Shown: piece after piece, positions 32,269 to 41,142 of the stretch
Layout: each line of letters starts with the position of its first letter
How positions within the stretch are numbered: position 1 is the stretch's first letter
Position numbers and translations under genes: made by a program
Assembly: GCF_015706575.1 (NCBI RefSeq)
Contig: NW_024037048.1
Span: 14,153,512-14,217,511, forward strand
From: Patiria miniata
Taxonomy: Eukaryota; Echinodermata; Asteroidea; Valvatida; Asterinidae
Direction of reading: 5' to 3'
Length of the DNA: 64,000 nt
Notes under the pieces: generated by a model
Told to the model about the DNA's origin: nothing
The model's input: only the letters and a program-made list of their open reading frames with translations
Databases searched by the model: none

Positions 32269-32377
32269 CTTCTCTTTGAGCGTAGTGACTCCTCCTTGCT
32301 GATCTTCCAAGAAAACTTCTCAGTGGTCTCCCCTGCTTCCTCATCCAGCATCCAGGGTTAATTTGTTCAGCTCCTTA
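32269..32377 (-). pseudogene. SLC12-like fragment interrupted by the Polinton
   Basis: The minus strand matches the downstream half of the 320-bp exon copies, with changes that break the frame near KELSKPW. The match stops at CAGCTCCTTA, exactly where the Polinton begins, and resumes past its right end (46,989-47,002, CCTTAAACCGTCTCA) before diverging. The undisturbed copy at 5,382-5,701 has CAGCTCCTTGAACCGTCTCA at this place. Confidence 0.65.
32373..32377. repeat. Polinton target-site duplication CCTTA, left
   Basis: CCTTA abuts the element end AGTAGTAAGG and recurs at 46,989-46,993. Neighbouring T and A bases make a 6- or 7-bp reading (TCCTTAA) equally possible. Confidence 0.75.
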
Positions 32378-32566
32378 AGTAGTAAGGGAGGCGGGGGTGC
32401 TGGACTTTGTCATAGGTCTGTGGGTAGTACAGGGCCATTAATGAGAAGTCAGGGTACCAGACTTTGTCATAGGTCTGTGGGTAGTACAGGGCCAATGGGA
32501 AATCCCCCGATCTCAAGAAAAAAAAAAATAAAAAAAATAAATCTAACGGAGAGAGAGTGAGAGAGA
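32378..32566 (+). repeat. Polinton left terminal inverted repeat
   Basis: About 189 bp, pairing with 46,801-46,988 with one A-run length difference. It contains a 35-bp direct repeat at 32,403-32,437 and 32,460-32,494 starting GACTTTGTCATAGG. The inner end is a GA-rich GAGAGAGTGAGAG run. Confidence 0.95.
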
Positions 32567-32669
32567 AAAATCTGTCGTCGCTAAAATGAGGGGAGTCTAA
32601 TTATTTATAAATCTAAAAGTCTAACCTCAAAAAAAAATGAAGAAAAAATATTATATTTCCTATAATAAA

Positions 32670-35600
32670 ATGGAGAGTAATATGTTTAGACCGACCGTCA
32701 AAGGATATTCTAAATGGAACAAAGCCACGCTGCGTGATTACGTACAGCGGTATAATATACCGCACAATGAAAATGTTTCTCTTACTCGTAAAGTTTACAT
32801 CGAGGGGATAAAACATTATGAAAGTAAATTTAAAAACTTGAGGAAAAAGACACTACATGAGCTCAAACAGATTGTAGACGAACACAATCTAGAATACGTA
32901 CCGACGGGTTATAAAGGACGAGTTTTGAAAAAAGATTTAATCTCGGCGATTAAAACATACAGACAACCCGAATACTTTACAGAGTCAGCTTTTAGAGAAA
33001 CGAGAAGGTTTAGAAATTACTACAGAAACTGGGAATTAAACCCCAGACTTTATAACCATGATTTAATCAAGTTTTTTGATTCGCACAAGGAACAAATAGT
33101 CAATAAAATCAAGTCTGAATTGAGAGAGCTGAGAGGTTTAAAAATGGAGCTCACAATCAAAATAAAATACGAAAAAACCAAACCGGATGGTACGATCGAA
33201 ACGATCGAAGCTATTCATTATAGCAAGCAAAAAGCCGTTTTAAATCAAAGTCAAATAAAACAGGCTTTAAAAGAAGAGATCGAAGAGCTATTCAAAAAGG
33301 ATGAAAGGTATACGAATCAAGGATCGGGTTGGGTTTTAAAAAAGATAATGGCGTTATACATCAACATCAACAGATATAATCCAGCGAGAGGTAGTTCCTA
33401 CATAGACCTACCCGAATATCTTAAAATTAAGAAGGCGATGATCAACATCAAAAACAAAGACGATGAGTGTTTGAGATGGTGTTTGAGAGCTGCTCTTGAG
33501 TTGTATACGGATAAAGTAAAAAATCAAATAAGAAATAATCCTAATTATAAAATTCATAAAGAAGAACCCGTTGTATACACCAAAGACGACGGACTCAGTT
33601 TTAAAGGCGTTGACTTTCCGACACCGGTCGATCAGATACCCAAGATAGAAAGACAAAATAATTTATCGATAAACGTATACGGTTATGAGGGTGAGATATA
33701 TCCATTATACGTGTCTAAAAACTACAAGGGGAAAGAGATCGATCTGCTTTTGATTTCTAAAGGTGACAAGCATCACTATTGTTGGATAAAAGATTTTACG
33801 AGGTTGATATACGACGTTACGAAACATAAATGTAAGAAATATTTTTGTCGAAGATGTCTTTGTCATTTTACCAATCAAAACAAATTAGTCAAACATATCA
33901 CCGATTGTAAGGGTATAGATACACATCCATCAAAGATTGTATTTCCTCTGGGTAAACCAAAATACATAGACGGGCAACCAAGTGAAGAGAGAGACGTACC
34001 GATATTAGAATTTAAAAACTATAGGCACAAACAAAAAGCACCATTTGTCATTTATGCCGACTTTGAATCCATATTACAAACAACAACACCCACACAGACA
34101 CTGACATCTAAACCTACTCACTCAGACAAAGAGACAAACACAAAAAAGATTAACGTTCACAAAGCAAGCGGTTATTCGCTAGTTGTCGTACGATGCGACG
34201 GTAAAAATGTGTATCAAGAGACTTATAGAGGCAAAGACGCTTCAACTAGATTTATAACAACGCTGTTACAATTACAAAGCGATATTAATTGCATATTTGA
34301 AAAACCCCAAACCATGAAATTTAACGAGCGAGCTAAAGACCATCACGATAAAACAAACGCGTGTTGGATTTGCGAAAAAGCAATTTATCCCAATTACTCG
34401 AGCAACTGTCAGTGCCAGAAACCCAGAGAACCCAAGACGATAAAACAAATAAAAGAATATCAGTGCAAAAACAAAAAAGGATTTACCGAGTCTAAATGTC
34501 TCGACTGTAAAAAGAGAATCAATAAATTTAGAAAGGTGAGAGATCACTGCCACGTCACTGGTAAATATAGGGGTGCTGCACACGCTTATTGTAACCTCAA
34601 ACTACAAATTAAACCCGGTTGTACACCGATACCAGTCTTTTTTCACAATTTACAAAATTACGACGCGCATTTAATCATGCAGGGAATGACAGAATACGAT
34701 AGCCAAACAGAAATACAAGTGATCGCTAAAAATTCAGAAAAGTATATTTCGTTTTCGATAGGAAATCTACGATTTCTAGACTCGTTAAGTTTTATGGCAT
34801 CGTCGTTGGATAAATTAGTGAAAGCTTGCCCAAAAGAGTCGTTTCAGCTACTCAAAAAGCATTTTAAACATCCTGACTTGCTATTACAAAAAGGAATTTA
34901 TCCCTACGAATATATGAACTCGTTTGATAAGTTTCAAGAGACCAGCCTACCACCCATCGGCAAGTTTTACAGCAGACTAAAAGACGAACATATATCGCAA
35001 CAAGACTACGACAGAGCTCAACGCGTGTGGAACGAGTTTAATATACAAAATCTAGGAGAATATCACGACTTGTACGTGACCACCGATACGTTATTACTTG
35101 CAGGCGTATTTGAAAACTTTAGAAGAACGTGTATTACAAACTACGGGCTAGATCCAGCCAATTATTTTACCGCACCCGGATTGTCGTGGGATGCTCTATT
35201 AAAACACTCGGAAGTTAAACTCGAACTATTGCAAGACGTAGACAAACATTTATTTTTTGAAAAAGCAAAACGAGGAGGCATATCGAGCGTGGGTGGAATG
35301 AGACATCACAAAGCCAATAATCAATATCTCGATGACTACGATTCAAACAAACCCTCGAGTTATATCGCTTATCTGGATGCCAACAATCTGTACGGTTGGG
35401 CTATGAGTCAATATCTACCGTACAGCGATTTTAAATGGACACCCTCGAAACCGTTTACCGAAGAAAGAATATTAACGCTTAAGAAAACGTCCAACACCGG
35501 TTATTGCTTTGAAGTAGACCTCGATTACCCGCACGATCTACACACCAAGCATAACGATTTTCCCCTAGCACCAGAAAACATCATCATACCCCAAGAGTGG

Positions 35601-36656
35601 ATGTCTGATTATCAAAACGAGTTATTGGATACCGAACCTAGTAGCGACGTACAAAAATTAACGTGTACGCTCAATCCAAAACAAAAATATGTGTTGCACT
35701 ACGTTACGTTGCAATTGTATCTCAAACTTGGTTTGAAACTAAAAAAGGTACATCGCGTGTTAAAATTTAAACAAGCGCCTTGGATGAAATCTTACATCGA
35801 CAAAAACACACAACTCCGAACCAAAGCGTCCTCTGATTTTGAGAAAGACTTTTTTAAACTGATGAATAACAGTGTGTTTGGTAAGACGATGGAAAACGTT
35901 AGAAATCGAATAGATGGTTATCTACTGAGAGACAATAACGAGAGCGATCAAGAAAAATACAAAAAAATAATTCAAAAACCGAGCTATAAAACAACAACGC
36001 CGTTTCCAGAATGTGACCTGTCGTTTGTCGAAACGTACAAGACTAAAACCTTGTTAAACAAACCAATCTACTGCGGAGTGAGTATCTTAGATCTCTCAAA
36101 GACGCTGATGTACGATTTTTATTACAATCGATTGAAAGACAAGTACGGAGATCAAATCAGGTTGATGTATACTGATACGGACAGTCTGTTGATTGTCGTT
36201 TACACGGATGACATATACGAAGACATACAATCTCACGGGCAACACTACGACTTTTCAAATTACCCAACAGATCATCCTTTGTACAATCCAACCAATAAGA
36301 AAGTGATCGGTAAATTTAAAGACGAGTTTGGAGGTAAGGTCATTCAAGAAGCAGTTTGTGTAAGACCTAAAATGTATTCGATTTTAGCGGATGACAACAA
36401 CATCACTCTTAAAAAAGCCAAGGGGGTCACAAGATCGGTCACTGACAAACAATTAAAGCACCGACACTACTACGACTGCATCTTTAACAATAAATCTAAA
36501 CCAGAAACGATGACTCAAATTAGATCTGAAAAACACATCCTTTACACCATATCGCTAGATAAATTGTCGTTGAGTCCGTTGGATACCAAGAGGTACATTT
36601 TACCGGATGGAATACACACGCTCGCTTATGGTCACCATAATCTAGATATTAATTAG
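32670..36656 (+). CDS. Protein-primed family B DNA polymerase
   Basis: Replicates the element from protein-primed ends. In the longest ORF (start 32,637) the exonuclease motif YADFES lies near residue 472 and FFHNLQNYDAHL near 668. Polymerase motif A (YLDANNLYGW) is near 912, motif B (KLMNNSVFGK) near 1,073 and motif C (YTDTDSL) near 1,177. A C2H2-like CRRCLCHF...H..DC segment precedes the exonuclease, and an EndoVII/HNH-like DHCHVTGKYRG...H..C sits between Exo I and II. I prefer the ATG at 32,670 (MESNMF, 1,328 aa): an inverted copy of exactly these first codons lies near the right end, while the upstream 11 codons are AT-rich promoter-like sequence. It converges on the integrase gene with an 8-nt overlap. 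Confidence 0.95.
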   Translation: MESNMFRPTVKGYSKWNKATLRDYVQRYNIPHNENVSLTRKVYIEGIKHYESKFKNLRKKTLHELKQIVDEHNLEYVPTGYKGRVLKKDLISAIKTYRQPEYFTESAFRETRRFRNYYRNWELNPRLYNHDLIKFFDSHKEQIVNKIKSELRELRGLKMELTIKIKYEKTKPDGTIETIEAIHYSKQKAVLNQSQIKQALKEEIEELFKKDERYTNQGSGWVLKKIMALYININRYNPARGSSYIDLPEYLKIKKAMINIKNKDDECLRWCLRAALELYTDKVKNQIRNNPNYKIHKEEPVVYTKDDGLSFKGVDFPTPVDQIPKIERQNNLSINVYGYEGEIYPLYVSKNYKGKEIDLLLISKGDKHHYCWIKDFTRLIYDVTKHKCKKYFCRRCLCHFTNQNKLVKHITDCKGIDTHPSKIVFPLGKPKYIDGQPSEERDVPILEFKNYRHKQKAPFVIYADFESILQTTTPTQTLTSKPTHSDKETNTKKINVHKASGYSLVVVRCDGKNVYQETYRGKDASTRFITTLLQLQSDINCIFEKPQTMKFNERAKDHHDKTNACWICEKAIYPNYSSNCQCQKPREPKTIKQIKEYQCKNKKGFTESKCLDCKKRINKFRKVRDHCHVTGKYRGAAHAYCNLKLQIKPGCTPIPVFFHNLQNYDAHLIMQGMTEYDSQTEIQVIAKNSEKYISFSIGNLRFLDSLSFMASSLDKLVKACPKESFQLLKKHFKHPDLLLQKGIYPYEYMNSFDKFQETSLPPIGKFYSRLKDEHISQQDYDRAQRVWNEFNIQNLGEYHDLYVTTDTLLLAGVFENFRRTCITNYGLDPANYFTAPGLSWDALLKHSEVKLELLQDVDKHLFFEKAKRGGISSVGGMRHHKANNQYLDDYDSNKPSSYIAYLDANNLYGWAMSQYLPYSDFKWTPSKPFTEERILTLKKTSNTGYCFEVDLDYPHDLHTKHNDFPLAPENIIIPQEWMSDYQNELLDTEPSSDVQKLTCTLNPKQKYVLHYVTLQLYLKLGLKLKKVHRVLKFKQAPWMKSYIDKNTQLRTKASSDFEKDFFKLMNNSVFGKTMENVRNRIDGYLLRDNNESDQEKYKKIIQKPSYKTTTPFPECDLSFVETYKTKTLLNKPIYCGVSILDLSKTLMYDFYYNRLKDKYGDQIRLMYTDTDSLLIVVYTDDIYEDIQSHGQHYDFSNYPTDHPLYNPTNKKVIGKFKDEFGGKVIQEAVCVRPKMYSILADDNNITLKKAKGVTRSVTDKQLKHRHYYDCIFNNKSKPETMTQIRSEKHILYTISLDKLSLSPLDTKRYILPDGIHTLAYGHHNLDIN

Positions 36657-37653
36657 GCGGTAATTGCGTGTCCTCGGGTACGACTTGAAGCTCTTGTCTC
36701 ACAAAACTCCTTTTTGGGCCTTTTTGAAGGTAATAAAGAGTAGGACCCGTCGTGACTTTTTTACCGTTAATCATTTTAAATTGACTTGTTCTTTTTTCCA
36801 CGTTATAAATGTCTACGCTCCAAATGGGATCCGTGGCTCTTCTCGAGGTTCCACCCTCTTGCTCGCCCGGGTAATATAAATATCTAACCATGGCATCTTG
36901 CGGTAATTGTTGCTCTTTTGTTTTAACGGGGTTAGCCGGCGATTGCCGGACCTGTTCAAGTTTAACCGCCTCTGACGGTGCTTTAGCTATTAATCTCGTC
37001 GTTTCATCGTTTATTGCCTTGACCACGCTGGGTAATCGCTCGACCCATTGCGTGTTTCTACTCTCGGGATTTAACATTTCTTGAGCGTACTGATGACCAA
37101 ACAGTCTCTCGGCTAGCGTTCGGTTAAATCTTTCTACGATACCCTGCGATCGGTGGTTTCCTGGTTCACCTACGATAATCTCGACGTTTTTTGAGGTCAT
37201 CCATTTTTTAAATGCACCTTTAAATTCGGTACCGGCATCTACTCTCAACGTTTTAGGGTAACTCAAAGGCGACCTCGCGTAAATCTTGACGATAGCATCC
37301 TGGGTGGAATCTGCCGTTTTAGAAACCAAAGGTTCTGCTTCGTGGTATCGACTCGCAACGTCGACAACCGTCAAAGCGTATTTATAAGTCTTGCGTTTTA
37401 CTTTATCCCAGGGTAGGTATAGCACATCCATTTGGTGAAAATCGTTTGGTGTTTCAAACTCTCGCGATGTACTCGTAGGTCTGGGTACATACGCAGGACC
37501 CGGCAGATAAATTTGCCAGATCGCTTGTTTTTTAAGCCAATCCCTGATTACCTTTTTATCGATTTTGGTTTTATCGTGTAAATGGTCGACGGCACTTTCA
37601 CCTCTCCAATAACCGCTCGGGCTATAATACAGTTTTTGAAGTTTATCCATCAT
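36649..37653 (-). CDS. Retroviral-type (c-type) integrase
   Basis: 334 aa, responsible for insertion of the element. An N-terminal helical region (AVDHLHDKTKIDKKVIRDWL) replaces the retroviral HHCC finger, as usual in Polintons. The DDE core has D76 (HQMDVLYLP), D139 (LRVDAGTEF) and E174 (GIVERFNRT). The C-terminal part (VRYLYYPGE, ATDPIWSVDIY) is the SH3/chromo-like tail. It is transcribed divergently from the small membrane protein across a 41-bp AT-rich gap and starts at TAAATGATG. All catalytic residues are present. Confidence 0.93.
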   Translation of the reverse strand: MMDKLQKLYYSPSGYWRGESAVDHLHDKTKIDKKVIRDWLKKQAIWQIYLPGPAYVPRPTSTSREFETPNDFHQMDVLYLPWDKVKRKTYKYALTVVDVASRYHEAEPLVSKTADSTQDAIVKIYARSPLSYPKTLRVDAGTEFKGAFKKWMTSKNVEIIVGEPGNHRSQGIVERFNRTLAERLFGHQYAQEMLNPESRNTQWVERLPSVVKAINDETTRLIAKAPSEAVKLEQVRQSPANPVKTKEQQLPQDAMVRYLYYPGEQEGGTSRRATDPIWSVDIYNVEKRTSQFKMINGKKVTTGPTLYYLQKGPKRSFVRQELQVVPEDTQLPPN

Positions 37654-37694
37654 TTACTATAATAATAATTTAAAAGGCTTTATACATTAAATAT
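37654..37694. promoter_or_regulatory. Bidirectional AT-rich promoter (integrase / small membrane protein)
   Basis: The 41-bp gap contains TATAAAGCC (minus) and TTATACATTAAATAT (plus). TAAATG covers the integrase start. The boxes lie within about 35 nt of each start codon, so leaders must be very short. Confidence 0.5.
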
Positions 37695-38111
37695 ATGGCG
37701 TCAGCTTTTTTTATGATGGTTGGAGGTGCGGTCATAAACGCCTTAGCTTTTTCGGGTTCAAACTATTTATTTTCAAGTCTAAGGGGTGATGGCAGCGAAG
37801 AGCGTAAGAGACACGATTTAGCGACAGAACAACTCTCGGCCGCCAAATATCAGTGGCAACGAGAACGAACAAAACGACTCGATTTTCTCAACGAACGTAT
37901 CAGAAAACAAAATGCCTCTAAACAAACATTTTCCAACGTAGACCAAGCGTTGCGTTACTACAACGAAATGACCGGAGAAAACGTCGAGTTACCCCGCGAA
38001 CCCAAACTCGAAGATTTTTACGAGCCTAGCGACGAACAAATAGAAAGAGAACTGGTGTTTATCGCGGGAGGAACGCTTTTGGTGGGCTTCTTGGCTTACA
38101 GATATCTTTAA
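37695..38111 (+). CDS. Small two-hydrophobic-end Polinton protein, function unknown
   Basis: 138 aa. A hydrophobic N-terminus (FFMMVGGAVINALAFSGSNY) and C-terminus (LVFIAGGTLLVGFLAYRYL) bracket a charged helical middle (KRHDLATEQLSAAKYQWQRERTK). Proteins of this look, with a GGAVINALAFSGSNYLF start, are common in Polintons next to the capsid gene, but I know of no proven role. A virion membrane or minor capsid component is inference. It is 22 bp upstream of the capsid gene. Confidence 0.7.
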   Translation: MASAFFMMVGGAVINALAFSGSNYLFSSLRGDGSEERKRHDLATEQLSAAKYQWQRERTKRLDFLNERIRKQNASKQTFSNVDQALRYYNEMTGENVELPREPKLEDFYEPSDEQIERELVFIAGGTLLVGFLAYRYL

Positions 38112-38133
38112 ATTTAAAACTCGTATAAATAAA

Positions 38134-39402
38134 ATGAATGCGTACGGAAAAAAGCTCAATCCCAGCAGGCTATTAAAAATACCCAGATCTATCAAGGGTG
38201 AGAGAAAAGAGGTGGTCATTACCCACAATCCTAGTAGTATATCGGCGGGACAAACGCTGAGGGTCAAGTTTCCTCAATTGGGCGTAGACGACGTGATCGT
38301 ACCCGACACTTGTAAACTAGCTTTTAATTTAGAACTCGAAGGTGCAGGCGACAACAATAGAACCATTTTTAGCAATTTGGCCAGAAATTTAGTCAGTGAA
38401 ATCAGCGTCAGGCTTCAAGGTCACGAAATTATAAGTTATCGTAACGCCGACGTGTATCACAACTTTAAAGACAATTGGATCAACAGCTCGGCAACTCGAA
38501 ACATGGCGTACTCGGGCATAGAAAAAGAAAACGTGTCTAAACTAAGAACGGGGGCAAATGATGCTAACGCGGGCGCCAACAACGGTAAAGATCAGGCTAT
38601 CGCGGATGCCTATGGTAACAGATATTGTATCCCCCTAGACATTGACATACTGACTTCGCATCACCCTTTTTACCCCAGCGGTTTAAAACAACCTCTGACG
38701 TACGAGATAAAGTTTAACGATCACGATAAAGTAGTCAACAGTTCAGATACGGCGGCGATGTACAGTATCTCAGACTTGTCTCTCGAATACGAAGTGGTGA
38801 CCAACAGAGACCTAGCCATCACCATCAGGAATAAACACAAGGGGTTAATGCAATATCTGTTTGATAAAATCCACTCGCTAGAAGTTAGATCCGTCAACAA
38901 ATCGGACACGCTTTGGAACGTCAGCGTCAATCAACCCATCAGGAGTCTCAAGGGTATTTTGTTTTTGTTTAAAGATCCCACTGAGAAAAGCCCGCAGCGA
39001 TTTTACAATCCAAAACTAACCAAAACATCAGTGACCGTAGAAGGTAAACCCAATCAACTCTACAGTCAAGGCATGTTTCAATATCAACACTGGAACGAAA
39101 TTAGCAAGTTCTTTGGAGACAGCGATACCGAAAGCGGGCGCGGAGTAGCTAAAGACTTAAATTTGACGGGTTGTGACCTCGGAGACTATCTAAAAAACAA
39201 GTACGGTCTGTGGCTCGATTTTAGAAGTAACGACGACAATTCCGCTCACGGATCCGGTAGAAAACTCGGAGACGGAGGCGGCATCAACGTTCAATTTAAC
39301 AGAGAAGCCGAAAGTCAAGGTGACCTCACGATGTACGTCTTTTTGGTCATGGATGCTCAATTGAACTTGGAAGACGGGAATTTTAAATCTCTGTTAAGTT
39401 AA
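38134..39402 (+). CDS. Major capsid protein (double jelly-roll type)
   Basis: 422 aa. The beta-rich sequence without membrane segments contains SGLKQPLTYEIKFNDHD, NQLYSQGMFQYQHWNE and a MYVFLVMDAQ end, features I associate with Polinton/adintovirus hexon-like capsid proteins. Position fits: it lies directly before the packaging ATPase, with one base between stop and next ATG. A TATAAATAAA box ends at its ATG (TAAAATG). The double jelly-roll assignment rests on family resemblance and needs structure prediction. Confidence 0.75.
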   Translation: MNAYGKKLNPSRLLKIPRSIKGERKEVVITHNPSSISAGQTLRVKFPQLGVDDVIVPDTCKLAFNLELEGAGDNNRTIFSNLARNLVSEISVRLQGHEIISYRNADVYHNFKDNWINSSATRNMAYSGIEKENVSKLRTGANDANAGANNGKDQAIADAYGNRYCIPLDIDILTSHHPFYPSGLKQPLTYEIKFNDHDKVVNSSDTAAMYSISDLSLEYEVVTNRDLAITIRNKHKGLMQYLFDKIHSLEVRSVNKSDTLWNVSVNQPIRSLKGILFLFKDPTEKSPQRFYNPKLTKTSVTVEGKPNQLYSQGMFQYQHWNEISKFFGDSDTESGRGVAKDLNLTGCDLGDYLKNKYGLWLDFRSNDDNSAHGSGRKLGDGGGINVQFNREAESQGDLTMYVFLVMDAQLNLEDGNFKSLLS

Positions 39403-39403
39403 A

Positions 39404-40006
39404 ATGACACAACCGCATTGCGCTTTAATCGTCGGCAAAACAAATTCGGGCAAAACCAAATGGATTTTGGATCTGTTAGAGTCAGACTATAAAAATACAT
39501 TTGAAGCGATAGTCATCATTTGCCCTACCATATTTAAAAACAAAACGTACATCGAAAGAAAGTGGATTCAAGCAGATCCCGAGGTATACCTCGGGATCTG
39601 CTTGTACAAGATGACGCTCAACGAAGCGATCGATTTTTACAGTAAAATATTCGAAGGTGTTGCCACGCTGTTTATCGTGGACGATTGCTCTTCGGATCAA
39701 GAGATTAAATATCGTAAAAAGACGTGCGCGCTAAGCAAGATGGCGTTTAGCGGAAGACACATAAATCACAGCTGTTGGTTACTGACCCAAAAGTACAACA
39801 GCGTTTTAAAAGATTATAGAGAAAACACGGCTTGGTTGGCGTTATTTTACTGCAAAGATAAAACATCGTTTGATCAAGCGTTAGACGAAAATGACGTCGT
39901 ACCCATTGAAGAACGAGATTATATAAAACGACGTTTAAGAGATGTGAAATATAGTAAATTGGTCGTATACACCGAACCTCCAGTTAGTTACGAGCTACTT
40001 GAGTAG
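39404..40006 (+). CDS. Genome-packaging ATPase (FtsK/HerA, A32-like)
   Basis: 200 aa. Walker A GKTNSGKT is at residues 11-18, Walker B LFIVDD at 89-94 and a sensor-like LLTQ around 127-130. It would pump DNA into capsids. The coding sequence contains a perfect 36-bp palindrome at 39,569-39,604 covering residues ADPEVYLGICL, a variable position between the Walker motifs. A 22-bp tandem repeat begins immediately after its stop. Length is normal for the family. Confidence 0.93.
   Translation: MTQPHCALIVGKTNSGKTKWILDLLESDYKNTFEAIVIICPTIFKNKTYIERKWIQADPEVYLGICLYKMTLNEAIDFYSKIFEGVATLFIVDDCSSDQEIKYRKKTCALSKMAFSGRHINHSCWLLTQKYNSVLKDYRENTAWLALFYCKDKTSFDQALDENDVVPIEERDYIKRRLRDVKYSKLVVYTEPPVSYELLE
39569..39604. 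repeat. Perfect 36-bp palindrome inside the ATPase gene
   Basis: Arms CAAGCAGATCCCGAGGTA and its exact complement meet without a loop. The reading frame is kept (36 = 12 codons). Chance occurrence of an 18-bp perfect arm is very unlikely. Confidence 0.95.
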
Positions 40007-40110
40007 CTAGGTGAGTAACAATTAATAGCTAGGTGGGTAACAATGAATAACTAGGTGGGTAACAATTAATAACTAGGTGAGTAACAATTAATAACTAGCT
40101 TAGTAGCAAC
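40007..40110 (+). repeat. 22-bp tandem repeat after the ATPase stop
   Basis: Four full units and a partial fifth start with CTAGGTGAGTAACAATTAAT or CTAGGTGGGTAACAAT. Units 1 and 4 contain AG|GTGAGT, the ideal splice-donor sequence. Confidence 0.9.
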
Positions 40111-40186
40111 CTATTCAACAAACTACACAAGCGTTACAATTTGTTAATCAACAAACGTCAACAAAATTATATTTTGCTGTTAGTAA

Positions 40187-40339
40187 ATGATAGCAATATT
40201 CGAGTATTTGCAGTTTTTGGCTGTTATCGTCATATCGATTAATTTATCGTTTTACACCTACGAGTACCTTTGCCTTTGTAACAAAGTTGCAAAAGCTACA
40301 ACAAAATTAAATTCGTTTCTAATTAAATGGAGGACCTAA
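40187..40339 (+). CDS. Small single-span membrane protein (50 aa)
   Basis: Begins at TAAATG and reads MIAIFEYLQFLAVIVISINL, one clear hydrophobic span near the N-terminus, then a Cys-containing and basic tail. It overlaps the next gene by 13 nt in another frame. Too short to assign; the position in the capsid cluster and the shared start signal support it as real. Confidence 0.5.
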   Translation: MIAIFEYLQFLAVIVISINLSFYTYEYLCLCNKVAKATTKLNSFLIKWRT

Positions 40340-40896
40340 AACTGACTTTAACGAACGAACAAGATCACAACGCAGAACATAAAGATCGTTTGTGCGGTGT
40401 CGTAGCAGCTGGAAACTCTAGAAAGTACTTGGGAAAGGAATACACCGTTAAACAAATCGAAGCTCTTGACAGTAAAGAACTCGACAAATTATATCATCTG
40501 TACGAAACTAAATTTGGAAATGAAATTGTTCAAACCGTTGGTAAATACACTTTAAGTCTATTTTCGAGAGTGTTAGCTGTGGTTACACCCGTACAAGTTT
40601 TAGGATATAACGTCACTATAGATTCTGAAGAAGAACTCACCAACGACTTGAGTTCTGATCCTATTATAAGCGCGAGTATGGCTGGTATGTTGAGCGACGT
40701 TTGTTACAAGTACGGAACTTTTATATCACCCCTAGTTGCTACGATTATCACAACAAAACATTTGAAATTTAATAAACCTAATATAATAAATGGAAGATCA
40801 ACAAGCAGCGATCACAGCTCAACCAGCAGAAACAGAGACGCCCCAACCGATAAAAACAACGTCATCACCGACGGTAACGAGAGTGACCAAGACTAA
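40327..40896 (+). CDS. Conserved Polinton protein, 189 aa, function unknown
   Basis: Starts at TAAATG. The region GNSRKYLGKEYTVKQIEAL followed by ELDKLYHLYETKFG resembles a protein type I associate with many Polintons, usually with a hydrophobic stretch like LSLFSRVLAVVTPVQ. The last third (SSDHSSTSRNRD) is low-complexity and hydrophilic. The C-terminal 107 nt overlap the next gene in the +1 frame. I cannot assign a role. Confidence 0.7.
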   Translation: MEDLKLTLTNEQDHNAEHKDRLCGVVAAGNSRKYLGKEYTVKQIEALDSKELDKLYHLYETKFGNEIVQTVGKYTLSLFSRVLAVVTPVQVLGYNVTIDSEEELTNDLSSDPIISASMAGMLSDVCYKYGTFISPLVATIITTKHLKFNKPNIINGRSTSSDHSSTSRNRDAPTDKNNVITDGNESDQD

Positions 40897-41140
40897 AAAT
40901 CCTAAACGAATTCAGCAGGGTAAAGCTTTAGCCGAGCACAATAGACAGATGAAATTAAAATTAGCAAAAATGGACGTAACATCGGACGAAGCTACGAGCT
41001 CACCAGACTACAACTCTTGGGCGATGTGGGGGGCTATGCTGGTACTAAAAAGTAAGGCAACTGCGCCGGTAGTACAGCCAGTGCCGGTAGTCACGCAACC
41101 CACTACACCCAGCGCCCCCAAAACGCTAGACATGGAATAG
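40790..41140 (+). CDS. Basic small protein (116 aa), function unknown
   Basis: Starts at TAATAAATG inside the previous gene. A basic centre (KTKNPKRIQQGKALAEHNRQ, then MKLKLAK) is followed by a short hydrophobic segment (WAMWGAMLVLK) and a Pro/Val-rich tail. The KNPKR...GKALAEHNR pattern recurs in Polinton small proteins; DNA or core binding is only a guess from charge. A CAGACCT-TTT-AGGTCTG hairpin follows 2 nt after the stop. Confidence 0.6.
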   Translation: MEDQQAAITAQPAETETPQPIKTTSSPTVTRVTKTKNPKRIQQGKALAEHNRQMKLKLAKMDVTSDEATSSPDYNSWAMWGAMLVLKSKATAPVVQPVPVVTQPTTPSAPKTLDME

Positions 41141-41142
41141 AT

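Noticed and set aside
32637-32669. Upstream in-frame ATG of the Polinton polymerase
   Set aside because: The 11 extra codons are AT-rich promoter-like sequence, while the inverted copy at the right end begins exactly at the second ATG.
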